DNA from: Nitrososphaerota archaeon
GTDB lineage: Archaea; Thermoproteota; Nitrososphaeria; Nitrososphaerales; UBA57
Assembly: GCA_022572285.1 (NCBI GenBank)
Contig: JACZWF010000092.1
Location: forward strand, 1-6,300
Length of the DNA stretch: 6,300 nt
Direction: 5' to 3'
Position 1 is the first letter of the stretch; the number at the start of each line of letters is the position of its first letter. Positions 1 to 5,072 of the stretch are shown in pieces. A program made the position numbers and the translations under genes. A model generated the notes under the pieces. That model was not told where the DNA came from. It saw only the letters and a program-made list of their open reading frames with translations, and searched no databases.

Positions 1-431
1 CCTCTGCTTAGCAGACGCAGAGCCAGCGCGCTTTCTCCTACCTCAAACTCCATTCCCACGTACAAACCTTCAGTATTCTCACGAACAATTAGTAGGTCGA
101 TATCATCTCGAAGGGATGGTATGTGCGGAAGAGATTTCAACGGTCTAAGGTTTGCGAAGAGGTCCAGATCTCGTCTCAGCTTAACAATAACATCCAGAGC
201 CGATTCGCCCACAGGGCCCTTAAGGAGTGCATCGGAGTCGAGGATTACTTCTAGGCTATCGGGTGGGAGAGCAGAGCCTTCTTTCGCTAATGTCATATCT
301 CCGCCAGGAGCATCGTTAAGAATGAATTCGATCCGGAACCGTACCTTTATTGCGCTCAAGACCTGAAGCGCAGCATCCATGACCTCGGCGCCGATTCCAT
401 CACCCTTCATCAGGGCAATCTTATGAATCAT
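1..431 (-). CDS. leuB: 3-isopropylmalate dehydrogenase-like enzyme, N-terminal part (cut by window edge)
   Basis: This is the first 143 codons of a beta-decarboxylating dehydrogenase of the isocitrate/isopropylmalate family; the rest lies beyond position 1. The ATG is at 431. Visible family motifs are the N-terminal GDGIG turn (residues 10-14), KGPVGE (71-76), the substrate-loop arginine and LFANLRP (91-97), and VRENTEGLY (116-124). The loop before LFANLRP reads DVIVKLRR, with hydrophobic residues where isocitrate dehydrogenases carry Ser-x-Asn. This favours 3-isopropylmalate (leucine synthesis, oxidation to 2-oxoisocaproate with NAD+) over isocitrate. Archaeal isopropylmalate and homoisocitrate dehydrogenases share VRENTEG, so homoisocitrate remains possible. 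The catalytic lysine and metal aspartates are outside the window. The gene lies 53 bases downstream of a winged-helix regulator on the same strand and has its own TATA-like box. The family is certain; the substrate is inferred. Confidence 0.85.
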   Translation of the reverse strand, partial: MIHKIALMKGDGIGAEVMDAALQVLSAIKVRFRIEFILNDAPGGDMTLAKEGSALPPDSLEVILDSDALLKGPVGESALDVIVKLRRDLDLFANLRPLKSLPHIPSLRDDIDLLIVRENTEGLYVGMEFEVGESALALRLLSR

Positions 432-452
432 TGGGAGGCCTTCCCCATTACG

Positions 453-460
453 AATATTAA
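453..460 (-). promoter_or_regulatory. TATA-like box for the leuB-like gene
   Basis: Read on the minus strand this is TTAATATT, centred about 26 bases before the ATG at 431. That spacing would put transcription initiation at or next to the start codon, giving a leaderless mRNA; no Shine-Dalgarno sequence precedes the ATG. A GC-rich imperfect palindrome (433-444, GGGAGGCCTTCC, one mismatched pair) lies between the box and the start codon, where a bound protein would block the polymerase. It is a possible operator, but it is short. The gene could also be read through from the regulator upstream. Confidence 0.4.
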
Positions 461-484
461 GTTCTCGTTTCTGGAAAAACACAC

Positions 485-802
485 TCAGGACGTAAGTCCT
501 GCACTCGAAAGAATTCCATCTAGTACCCCTCTGCTATTATTATAGTTCCGTTCAATAAGTTTAAAATCTTCGAAGGCACGAATGAATTTGATTCCCAGAT
601 CAGTCGTGAGGTATATCTTACCGGTTTCATTCAAGCTAAGCATCTCTGACTTTAACAGCTTGGAGATATATTTTTTCACCTGGTCGTAGCTCAGGCTAGC
701 ATCATACATGATCTTAGTTTGGCGTGCCCCCTCTGCTGCTGATCCTAAGATTTCTTCTATGATCGCCTCATGGGTACGATTCCTACGTATGGCTACTTGC
801 AA
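485..802 (-). CDS. Small archaeal winged-helix transcriptional regulator
   Basis: This 105-residue protein has the layout of the single-domain archaeal winged-helix regulators (HTH_45-like). A basic N-terminus (RRNRTHEAI, residues 6-14) leads into helix 1. The TKIMYDASLSYDQVKKYISKLL segment (29-50) forms the helix-turn-helix, with the recognition helix at about 38-50. A wing follows at 54-66 (LSLNETGKIYLTT), then the LGIKFIRAFEDF helix (69-80), probably for dimerisation. There is no visible ligand or metal site. The start is taken as TTG at 802: a stop codon lies immediately before it in frame, the N-terminal length fits the family, and a TATA-like box sits 26 bases upstream. The gene stands alone after the terminator of the glycosyltransferase group and just before the dehydrogenase gene at 431. 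It probably regulates itself through the inverted repeat at 825-840 and may act on the dehydrogenase gene. Both roles are inferred. Confidence 0.85.
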   Translation of the reverse strand: MQVAIRRNRTHEAIIEEILGSAAEGARQTKIMYDASLSYDQVKKYISKLLKSEMLSLNETGKIYLTTDLGIKFIRAFEDFKLIERNYNNSRGVLDGILSSAGLTS

Positions 803-824
803 CTAGTTTTCAGTCAGGTTTCGC

Positions 825-840
825 GATAATAAAGATTATC
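825..840 (-). promoter_or_regulatory. Perfect inverted repeat over the putative promoter of the winged-helix gene
   Basis: The minus strand reads GATAAT-CTTT-ATTATC, a perfect 6-bp inverted repeat with a 4-base centre. Its middle and downstream half (CTTTATTA) are the best TATA candidate for the gene starting at 802, centred about 26 bases before the TTG. A dimeric winged-helix protein bound here would cover the core promoter, so repression of its own gene is a natural reading. The repeat is seen directly; its use as promoter and operator is inferred. Confidence 0.5.
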
Positions 841-897
841 AGACTAGATGAATACACAATCTGCGAGATCATTGCTTGTGTATCCTTACATCCTAGT

Positions 898-908
898 CCC
901 AAAAAAAG
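898..908 (-). terminator. Oligo-T terminator of the glycosyltransferase group
   Basis: On the minus strand a run of seven T (901-907) follows the stop codon of the 108-residue protein by about 15 bases. Archaeal transcription commonly ends at such T runs without a hairpin, and none is evident here. It separates the glycosyltransferase group from the winged-helix gene downstream. Confidence 0.5.
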
Positions 909-922
909 GTCAGATTAGCATG

Positions 923-1249
923 TTATCCTTTAACATCTCGATTTCTAAATATGATGATGCTCCTGTGCACCATTCCAATAACTCTACTAACATCTGATAG
1001 CTCCATTATCGTCCCATTAGACCGGTTGAAGTCTTGTTCTATCTGTCGCCCAATTCTATGTGCGTCGCCTAATGTTACTTCTTTCTCCTTGACCGTGTAG
1101 GCCGCCGATCTGCCAGAGGAGTCGAGGAGATGAAATGAAAGTTCCGTTCCCTCGGATTGAACCTCTAGTTCAAGGTTCGGATCCCTAATTACGAATTTTC
1201 TGGCTATTGGGGTCGAACGTGAAGTCCCCCTCTTTACAGAGTCATCCAT
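923..1249 (-). CDS. Uncharacterised 108-residue protein next to the glycosyltransferase
   Basis: I do not recognise this protein. It is soluble, with no signal peptide, membrane segment, cysteine pair or nucleotide-binding motif. The N-terminal 17 residues are basic and Ser/Thr-rich and probably disordered. Residues 18-60 look like alternating short strands (KFVIRD, LELEVQ, ELSFHLLDS, AAYTVKEKEVTL). A helix follows at about 61-75 (GDAHRIGRQIEQDF), then GTIMELSDVSRVIGMV and a strand RSIIIFRN, ending in a charged tail. The pattern is a small alpha/beta domain. Its ATG follows directly on the TAG stop of the glycosyltransferase with no base between, so the two are co-transcribed and probably translationally coupled. 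It is the last gene before the oligo-T terminator. The placement suggests an accessory or regulatory partner of the glycosyltransferase; that is inference only. Confidence 0.75.
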   Translation of the reverse strand: MDDSVKRGTSRSTPIARKFVIRDPNLELEVQSEGTELSFHLLDSSGRSAAYTVKEKEVTLGDAHRIGRQIEQDFNRSNGTIMELSDVSRVIGMVHRSIIIFRNRDVKG

Positions 1250-2683
1250 CTACCGTTTCGACCTAGACGGAATGGCGAGTTTAACCTTATCGGGCAGCTT
1301 GCCATATCTCTCTGATTGATGCCAAGTTCGTTGCCCCATGAGAACATCCCAAAAAGTAAGGATTCTGACAAAGTCGATGAGATATCGATAGCCGAGGAAT
1401 AGAGGAGAATACAGAATTAGCTTTGGGTCTTCCCGGTCCAGGGCAACACCAATAATTGACGTAAACAATTCTAAGAACATCGTTAAGGCAAATGCCAACA
1501 ATATTCCCAACCAAAAGCCGAGTATCCCGAAGATAACGCCGACAATTAGGGCGGTAACTTCTATGACCGGGACGATCAGGGTGCTCAGGACCAAGTACGG
1601 AAATCCTACAAAGCTCATCGTACCATACCTCCACCAACCTTTTCTATGTTTGAAGATAGTTTGAAGAGTGCCACCATACCACCTACGTCGCTGCCTCACC
1701 CACTCCCTTATGGACTCGGGGGCTTCAGTATAGCTTACAGCTTCTTTGTCATATAATATCCGCTTTCGTGTTTTCAGGATTTTTAACGTCAAATCCATAT
1801 CTTCAACTATGGTATCAGTGTCATAAGCGCCCGTAGCCCTTAACACATCCGTCCTAAATGCGCCAATAGCTCCCGGGACGACATATATAGTATTCAGGAG
1901 ATCGAACGCCGAGCGCCTCAGGTTGATCTCCCTGATATATTCAAGAGACTGAAGTGCACTGAAAACACGTCCCCGATTTCCCACTTTGACATTTCCTGCT
2001 ACGGCTACCACATTATTGTTCTCAAAATTCCGCACTAGCTTCCTAATCGAGTCTATCCTGATCGCACTATCTGAATCAACCATAACAATTATCTCTCCAT
2101 TTGCATATGCAAGACCATAGTTGAGGGCGGAAGCTTTTCCTCCGCGAGGGCGCCTGAGAAGGACTAGATTCTTCCGCAAGTAGCCAGATACGATATCGGC
2201 TGTGTGATCAGTGCTTCCATCATCTACTACAATGATCTCCTTGTCTTTGTAGTCTGTTTCTAAAAGTGAGTCTAAAGCGGTCGCAATCACCTTTTCTTCA
2301 TTATGTGCTGGTATGATAATGGAAACTAACGGCTCGTACGGAACAAGTCTTGAGAATTCTCGTCTCGAGGTGGCAGAATGGTGTAAAAGTGAAAGAATAA
2401 CATAGGGTATCTCACTGAGAAAGATCAGAACCGAAAAAAGTACAAAGAAATAAAATAGCGCACTGGAAGATCTGATAACTGAGTTTAGGTAGAGAGCTGT
2501 CCGGAAGATCGGATTCTCAACGGCTGAACCTACTATTTGGGTGTCTGGCAGAATTGGACCCGAGATCCTGAAGAATGGATCTAAAAGATAATACGCACCG
2601 TAGAAGAAAATACCCGTCAAAATATAAGAAAAGAGTAGAGTAGAATAAATGATCTTCGAGGACATCTCAGTTTGATTCCTCAT
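1250..2683 (-). CDS. Membrane processive family 2 glycosyltransferase (polysaccharide synthase type)
   Basis: This 477-residue GT-A fold enzyme has the full motif set of processive synthases related to chitin, hyaluronan, cellulose and poly-N-acetylglucosamine synthases. SIIIPAHNEE (121-130) opens the fold, VVDDGST (152-158) binds UDP, and GGKASALN (181-188) follows. DSD (203-205) is the metal-binding DxD, ED (294-295) holds the catalytic base, and QRRRW (331-335) is the processivity motif. Two N-terminal membrane segments (about 10-34 and 74-100) flank a 40-residue outer loop. After the cytosolic domain (about 117-350) there are two or three more segments at 360-415 and a hydrophobic stretch at 422-448. 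It probably uses UDP-activated sugars on the inner face and passes the chain across the membrane. The sugar cannot be told. It is preceded by the TackOD1 gene (46-base gap, with a weak GTGA Shine-Dalgarno match 7 bases before the ATG) and abuts the next gene. Confidence 0.93.
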   Translation of the reverse strand: MRNQTEMSSKIIYSTLLFSYILTGIFFYGAYYLLDPFFRISGPILPDTQIVGSAVENPIFRTALYLNSVIRSSSALFYFFVLFSVLIFLSEIPYVILSLLHHSATSRREFSRLVPYEPLVSIIIPAHNEEKVIATALDSLLETDYKDKEIIVVDDGSTDHTADIVSGYLRKNLVLLRRPRGGKASALNYGLAYANGEIIVMVDSDSAIRIDSIRKLVRNFENNNVVAVAGNVKVGNRGRVFSALQSLEYIREINLRRSAFDLLNTIYVVPGAIGAFRTDVLRATGAYDTDTIVEDMDLTLKILKTRKRILYDKEAVSYTEAPESIREWVRQRRRWYGGTLQTIFKHRKGWWRYGTMSFVGFPYLVLSTLIVPVIEVTALIVGVIFGILGFWLGILLAFALTMFLELFTSIIGVALDREDPKLILYSPLFLGYRYLIDFVRILTFWDVLMGQRTWHQSERYGKLPDKVKLAIPSRSKR

Positions 2684-2729
2684 ATTTAGTTCACGCGGGA
2701 AACCCAGGTTCTCTTACGACGAGGAGAGT

Positions 2730-3707
2730 TTAGCGACCAAGGAGCCATTTGCTAGCGTCTGGAGCTTGTGCAAAAATTTTGACTATCGCCTCTTCGAGAG
2801 TACTCCCTTCATAGACCTCGATATTGTACATTTTGGCAAAGAGCGACGTATTCTTGCTGAGTTTGGGAACAACGATCAAAAGCAACCGCGAGATCTCAGT
2901 ATCCATTCCTTTAGCAAACAGGGACAGAACTGGATCGGTACTACTTTCTCTCTCCGCAATGTAAAAATCAATAAAGATCCTATCTGCTAGAAATCCTCCT
3001 TTGGAATATTTCTCAGCCAGTATGTCTACCCTATGCTTAACATTGGACTTTCCAATAACTCGCCCTGGAACCGAGACTTGATAACCTCGCGATTTCAACC
3101 AATCAACCAATTTCATCTTTGGCACCGATATTGATCTTGTGCTAGTTCGTGCAGCAGAACTAAGACGGTAACCCAACACAGGAATCTCAGATAATTCTTC
3201 AAGAGAAGAGCGGTGCATACACTCGAAGCAGATGAAGGTCTCCTTCGGCGATAATGAGACTTTGCTACAACTCTCACATTTGTACATTAGTCCTGGACTG
3301 CGATAATCGGCACCGATGAGCTTCAAGGCTCTTCGACACTTGGGACAAGTATACCCTTCACTGCTAATAAATTCACTTTCGGGCCCAACATAGCCGCATA
3401 GCATATGGTCTAGTACTCGCCCCCTGGTCATATTCGTATGGCCGCAGTGCGGGCATGAGGTAGACACCCTGGGATTGAAGGATTTGCATTTTGGGCAAGC
3501 CATGAGCTTGTCAAAGGGGAAGCGAATGAGAAGACCCTCGTTTGCAAGGCTGTCTAAGATCTGATTCGTCTCCTCGCTGCTGGTTTCGAGCAGCTCGTCA
3601 GCAAGAGGATATCGGAATCCAACTCTCTCTTTTGGATCAATTTCAGGAATGAAATCATCGAACTTCGCCTCCATTATTTTCTCCAACGCTTTTTCTGTAT
3701 CCATCAC
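2730..3707 (-). CDS. TackOD1-type zinc-binding protein with a restriction-endonuclease-like C-terminal region
   Basis: This 325-residue protein appears to have three parts. Residues 28-66 look like a winged helix (YPLADELLETSSEETNQILDSLANEGLL). Residues 68-165 are a multi-ribbon zinc module with CPKC (71-74), CPHC (85-88), H101/C104 followed by GYVGPESEF, CPKC (121-124), CESC (144-147) and CFEC (160-163). The GYVGPE and IGADYRSPG segments between the ribbons match the TackOD1 output domain of TACK archaea as I remember it. Residues 196-300 resemble a nuclease fold: HRVDILAEK (225-233), IFIDFYIAE (244-252) and LLLIVVPKLSKNTSLFAKMYNIEVYEG, which recall Mrr-like domains. The usual E-x-K catalytic pair is not clear, so it may only bind nucleic acid or serve as a structural fold. 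The start is GTG (3707) or ATG (3704), which are adjacent in frame. It is the first gene of the glycosyltransferase group, so it may control that enzyme. No histidine-kinase or receiver domain is fused. Confidence 0.8.
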   Translation of the reverse strand: MMDTEKALEKIMEAKFDDFIPEIDPKERVGFRYPLADELLETSSEETNQILDSLANEGLLIRFPFDKLMACPKCKSFNPRVSTSCPHCGHTNMTRGRVLDHMLCGYVGPESEFISSEGYTCPKCRRALKLIGADYRSPGLMYKCESCSKVSLSPKETFICFECMHRSSLEELSEIPVLGYRLSSAARTSTRSISVPKMKLVDWLKSRGYQVSVPGRVIGKSNVKHRVDILAEKYSKGGFLADRIFIDFYIAERESSTDPVLSLFAKGMDTEISRLLLIVVPKLSKNTSLFAKMYNIEVYEGSTLEEAIVKIFAQAPDASKWLLGR

Positions 3708-3741
3708 ACCTGAGCCTGTCCATCATTCGCTTTCTCGGGTC

Positions 3742-3753
3742 CAATATATCTTG
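3742..3753 (-). promoter_or_regulatory. TATA-like box for the TackOD1/glycosyltransferase group
   Basis: The minus strand reads CAAGATATATTG, an A/T-rich box with near-perfect dyad symmetry (one mismatched pair). Initiation about 26 bases downstream would fall near 3721, giving a leader of about 15 bases before the GTG at 3707. An A/G-rich stretch lies just upstream, where the transcription factor B element would be. This is the only good core promoter seen for the three-gene group. Confidence 0.45.
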
Positions 3754-3893
3754 CTCCTCCCGTCCTAGTCAAACAGTATCACTAGTAACAGACTGGCGTT
3801 CATGTCTCATCACCGCTAAAGAAAGGACGAATCTGTAACACCTGTCCGAACTGCTCACCCAGAAGCCTTTCTAAGCGACGACATCAAACCTTG

Positions 3894-3900
3894 ACATATG
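3894..3900 (+). promoter_or_regulatory. TATA-like box for the isocitrate dehydrogenase gene
   Basis: ACATATG is centred about 28 bases before the GTG at 3926, which fits a leaderless transcript. No Shine-Dalgarno sequence precedes the start. The box is a weak match to the archaeal consensus and is supported mainly by its spacing, which resembles that seen before 431 and 802. Confidence 0.33.
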
Positions 3901-3925
3901 AACCAAGAAAACTTACCGAACGATC

Positions 3926-4966
3926 GTGGTGAGTCTCCTGGCTAAGCGGGTAGCAGTGATAAGGGGAGACGGGACAGGACCTGAACTCATCAAGACGACC
4001 CTCCTAGTAATGGATGCGGCTAGAACAGAGCTAGATCTGATTATGTGCGAAGGTGGATACGAGGGGTGGCAGCAGAACGGCGGCGGAAGCTTTCTCCCGC
4101 CAGAGACTTGGAGTACCCTTCAGGAAAGTGACGCCTGCCTAAAAGGACCTACGATAACGCCCACAGCTCTTGGGGAACCAAGAAGTGTGGCAGTCGGAAT
4201 CCGACAGCGATTTGACCTTTATGCTAATGTCCGGCCGATCAAGGAATTCTCCACCAGAAAGAGCGATAAGAGGGTAGATTTCATCTGCGTTAGAGAGGGG
4301 ACGGAAGGGATGTATAGCGGCATCGGCTACCGATTAGACAAAGACACAGCGATTAACATCAGAAAGACGACGAGGAAGGCATGCAAGCGGGTATCTCATT
4401 TTGCCTTCAGAGAGGCTAGAGAGAAGGGATGGAAGACAGTTGTTGCAATTCACAAGGCCAACATCATGAGAGAGACTGATGGTCTCTTCTTGGAGGCTGT
4501 CGAAGAGGTATCAGAGGAGTACGCAGAGATAGCTCTGGAGGAGTACCTAATCGACAACATGGCTCAACAGCTTATGAAAAACCCAGAACGTTTCAATCAG
4601 AAAGTACTATTGAGCACAAATCTCTTTATGGATATTATCTCAGAGGAGGCATCGGGCCTTGTTGGGAGTATCGGCACAATAAGTTCAGCTAATCTAGGTG
4701 ATAGCTTCGCAATGTTCGAGCCAGCACATGGGAGTTCTCCCAAGTACAAGGGAAAGAACACGGTAAACCCCACCGCTACAATTCTCTCCGCAGCTTGGAT
4801 GCTTAGATTCTTAGGAGAAAAAAAGGCAGGCGACGCAATCAGTCTAGCGACTGAGAATGTAATCATGAAAGGAAATCATACCACATACGACCTTGGAGGG
4901 GTTGGAGGAACATCTGAAATGGGGGAGGCCATAGCCGAAGAGGTAAGAGCAATCATTCATGACTGA
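3926..4966 (+). CDS. icd: Isocitrate dehydrogenase, probably NADP-dependent
   Basis: This complete 346-residue beta-decarboxylating dehydrogenase oxidises isocitrate to 2-oxoglutarate. Motifs in order are GDGTGPE (14-20), KGPT (73-76), the substrate loop RSVAVGIRQRFDLYANVRP (86-104), VREGTEGMYSG (122-132), the catalytic AIHKANI (K177), the metal aspartate in LIDN (D210), NLFMDIISEE (D236, with E240 for the usual second Asp), and EPAHGSSPKY (265-274). Lys-Tyr after Pro (K273, Y274) matches the NADP-selecting Lys344-Tyr345 of the E. coli enzyme; NAD enzymes and isopropylmalate dehydrogenases usually have Asp there. It is shorter than the 416-residue bacterial form, as in the thaumarchaeal type. 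The start is one of two consecutive GTG codons (3926 or 3929); the first fits the TATA spacing. It is transcribed alone, diverging from the TackOD1 group. Its role would be 2-oxoglutarate and NADPH supply for biosynthesis. Confidence 0.9.
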   Translation: MVSLLAKRVAVIRGDGTGPELIKTTLLVMDAARTELDLIMCEGGYEGWQQNGGGSFLPPETWSTLQESDACLKGPTITPTALGEPRSVAVGIRQRFDLYANVRPIKEFSTRKSDKRVDFICVREGTEGMYSGIGYRLDKDTAINIRKTTRKACKRVSHFAFREAREKGWKTVVAIHKANIMRETDGLFLEAVEEVSEEYAEIALEEYLIDNMAQQLMKNPERFNQKVLLSTNLFMDIISEEASGLVGSIGTISSANLGDSFAMFEPAHGSSPKYKGKNTVNPTATILSAAWMLRFLGEKKAGDAISLATENVIMKGNHTTYDLGGVGGTSEMGEAIAEEVRAIIHD

Positions 4967-4981
4967 GGACCTAGCATGTGT

Positions 4982-5057
4982 TAGATTGGACTTTACTGAG
5001 TTGAGGACTGCTATTCAATTTGTTCTTCTTGGAAGGTAAAATCTAAAATAGATTGGA
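4982..5057 (+). repeat. 9-base direct repeat TAGATTGGA
   Basis: TAGATTGGA occurs at 4982-4990 and again at 5049-5057, 67 bases apart, both upstream of the gene at 5073. The second copy forms the right arm of the inverted repeat at 5040-5054 and runs into the Shine-Dalgarno sequence. It could mark paired protein-binding sites, but a 9-base repeat in A/T-rich DNA may also be chance. Confidence 0.3.
5040..5054 (+). promoter_or_regulatory. Perfect inverted repeat before the coiled-coil protein gene
   Basis: AATCTA-AAA-TAGATT is a perfect 6-bp inverted repeat with a 3-base centre. It ends directly before the Shine-Dalgarno sequence of the gene at 5073. It is A/T-rich and could be an operator, or a weak hairpin in the leader RNA that affects ribosome access. 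The exact promoter of this gene is not clear; a weak A/T-rich box (ATTCAATTT) lies at 5013-5021. Confidence 0.35.
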
Positions 5058-5061
5058 GGAG
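5055..5061 (+). promoter_or_regulatory. Strong Shine-Dalgarno sequence deciding a TTG start
   Basis: GGAGGAG lies 11 bases before the TTG at 5073 and is the only clear ribosome binding site in the window. It supports TTG 5073 as the start, as no ATG or GTG lies at a suitable distance in frame. It also implies a leadered mRNA here, unlike the apparently leaderless genes to the left. Confidence 0.6.
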
Positions 5062-5072
5062 TATAATTACTG

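Larger units (their letters stand above)
3708..3925. other. Divergent intergenic region
   Basis: This 218-base region separates the minus-strand TackOD1 gene from the plus-strand isocitrate dehydrogenase gene. It holds one putative core promoter for each side (near 3747 and 3898). I see no tRNA, open reading frame with a family match, or strong hairpin in the 140 bases between them. The clearest small dyad is GGAC/GTCC at about 3827-3847, which is too short to name. Confidence 0.5.

Noticed and set aside
121..366. Plus-strand open frame of 81 codons
   Set aside because: It lies wholly opposite the leuB-like gene, whose protein motifs are clear; the plus-strand product is low in any family feature.
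950..1000. Box C/D RNA-like pair (ATGATGA and CTGA) on the plus strand
   Set aside because: There are no D' and C' boxes between them, and the stretch codes for the 108-residue protein on the other strand.
923..1249. PilZ-like motif in the 108-residue protein (RGTSR near the start, DVSRVIG later)
   Set aside because: The spacing is far too long and the second motif does not fit the D/N-x-S-x-x-G pattern; cyclic di-GMP signalling is also not expected in archaea.
1287..1637. Minus-strand open frame of 116 codons inside the glycosyltransferase
   Set aside because: It is a shifted frame within a gene with a full motif set; no independent start signal.
3780..3890. Search for a tRNA or small RNA in the divergent region
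   Set aside because: No T-arm consensus or cloverleaf-capable stems were found, only a 4-bp dyad.
1..4966. The two dehydrogenases as a recent tandem duplication
   Set aside because: They differ strongly in substrate loop and motifs (VRENTEG against VREGTEG) and are on opposite strands with other genes between, so they are old paralogues.
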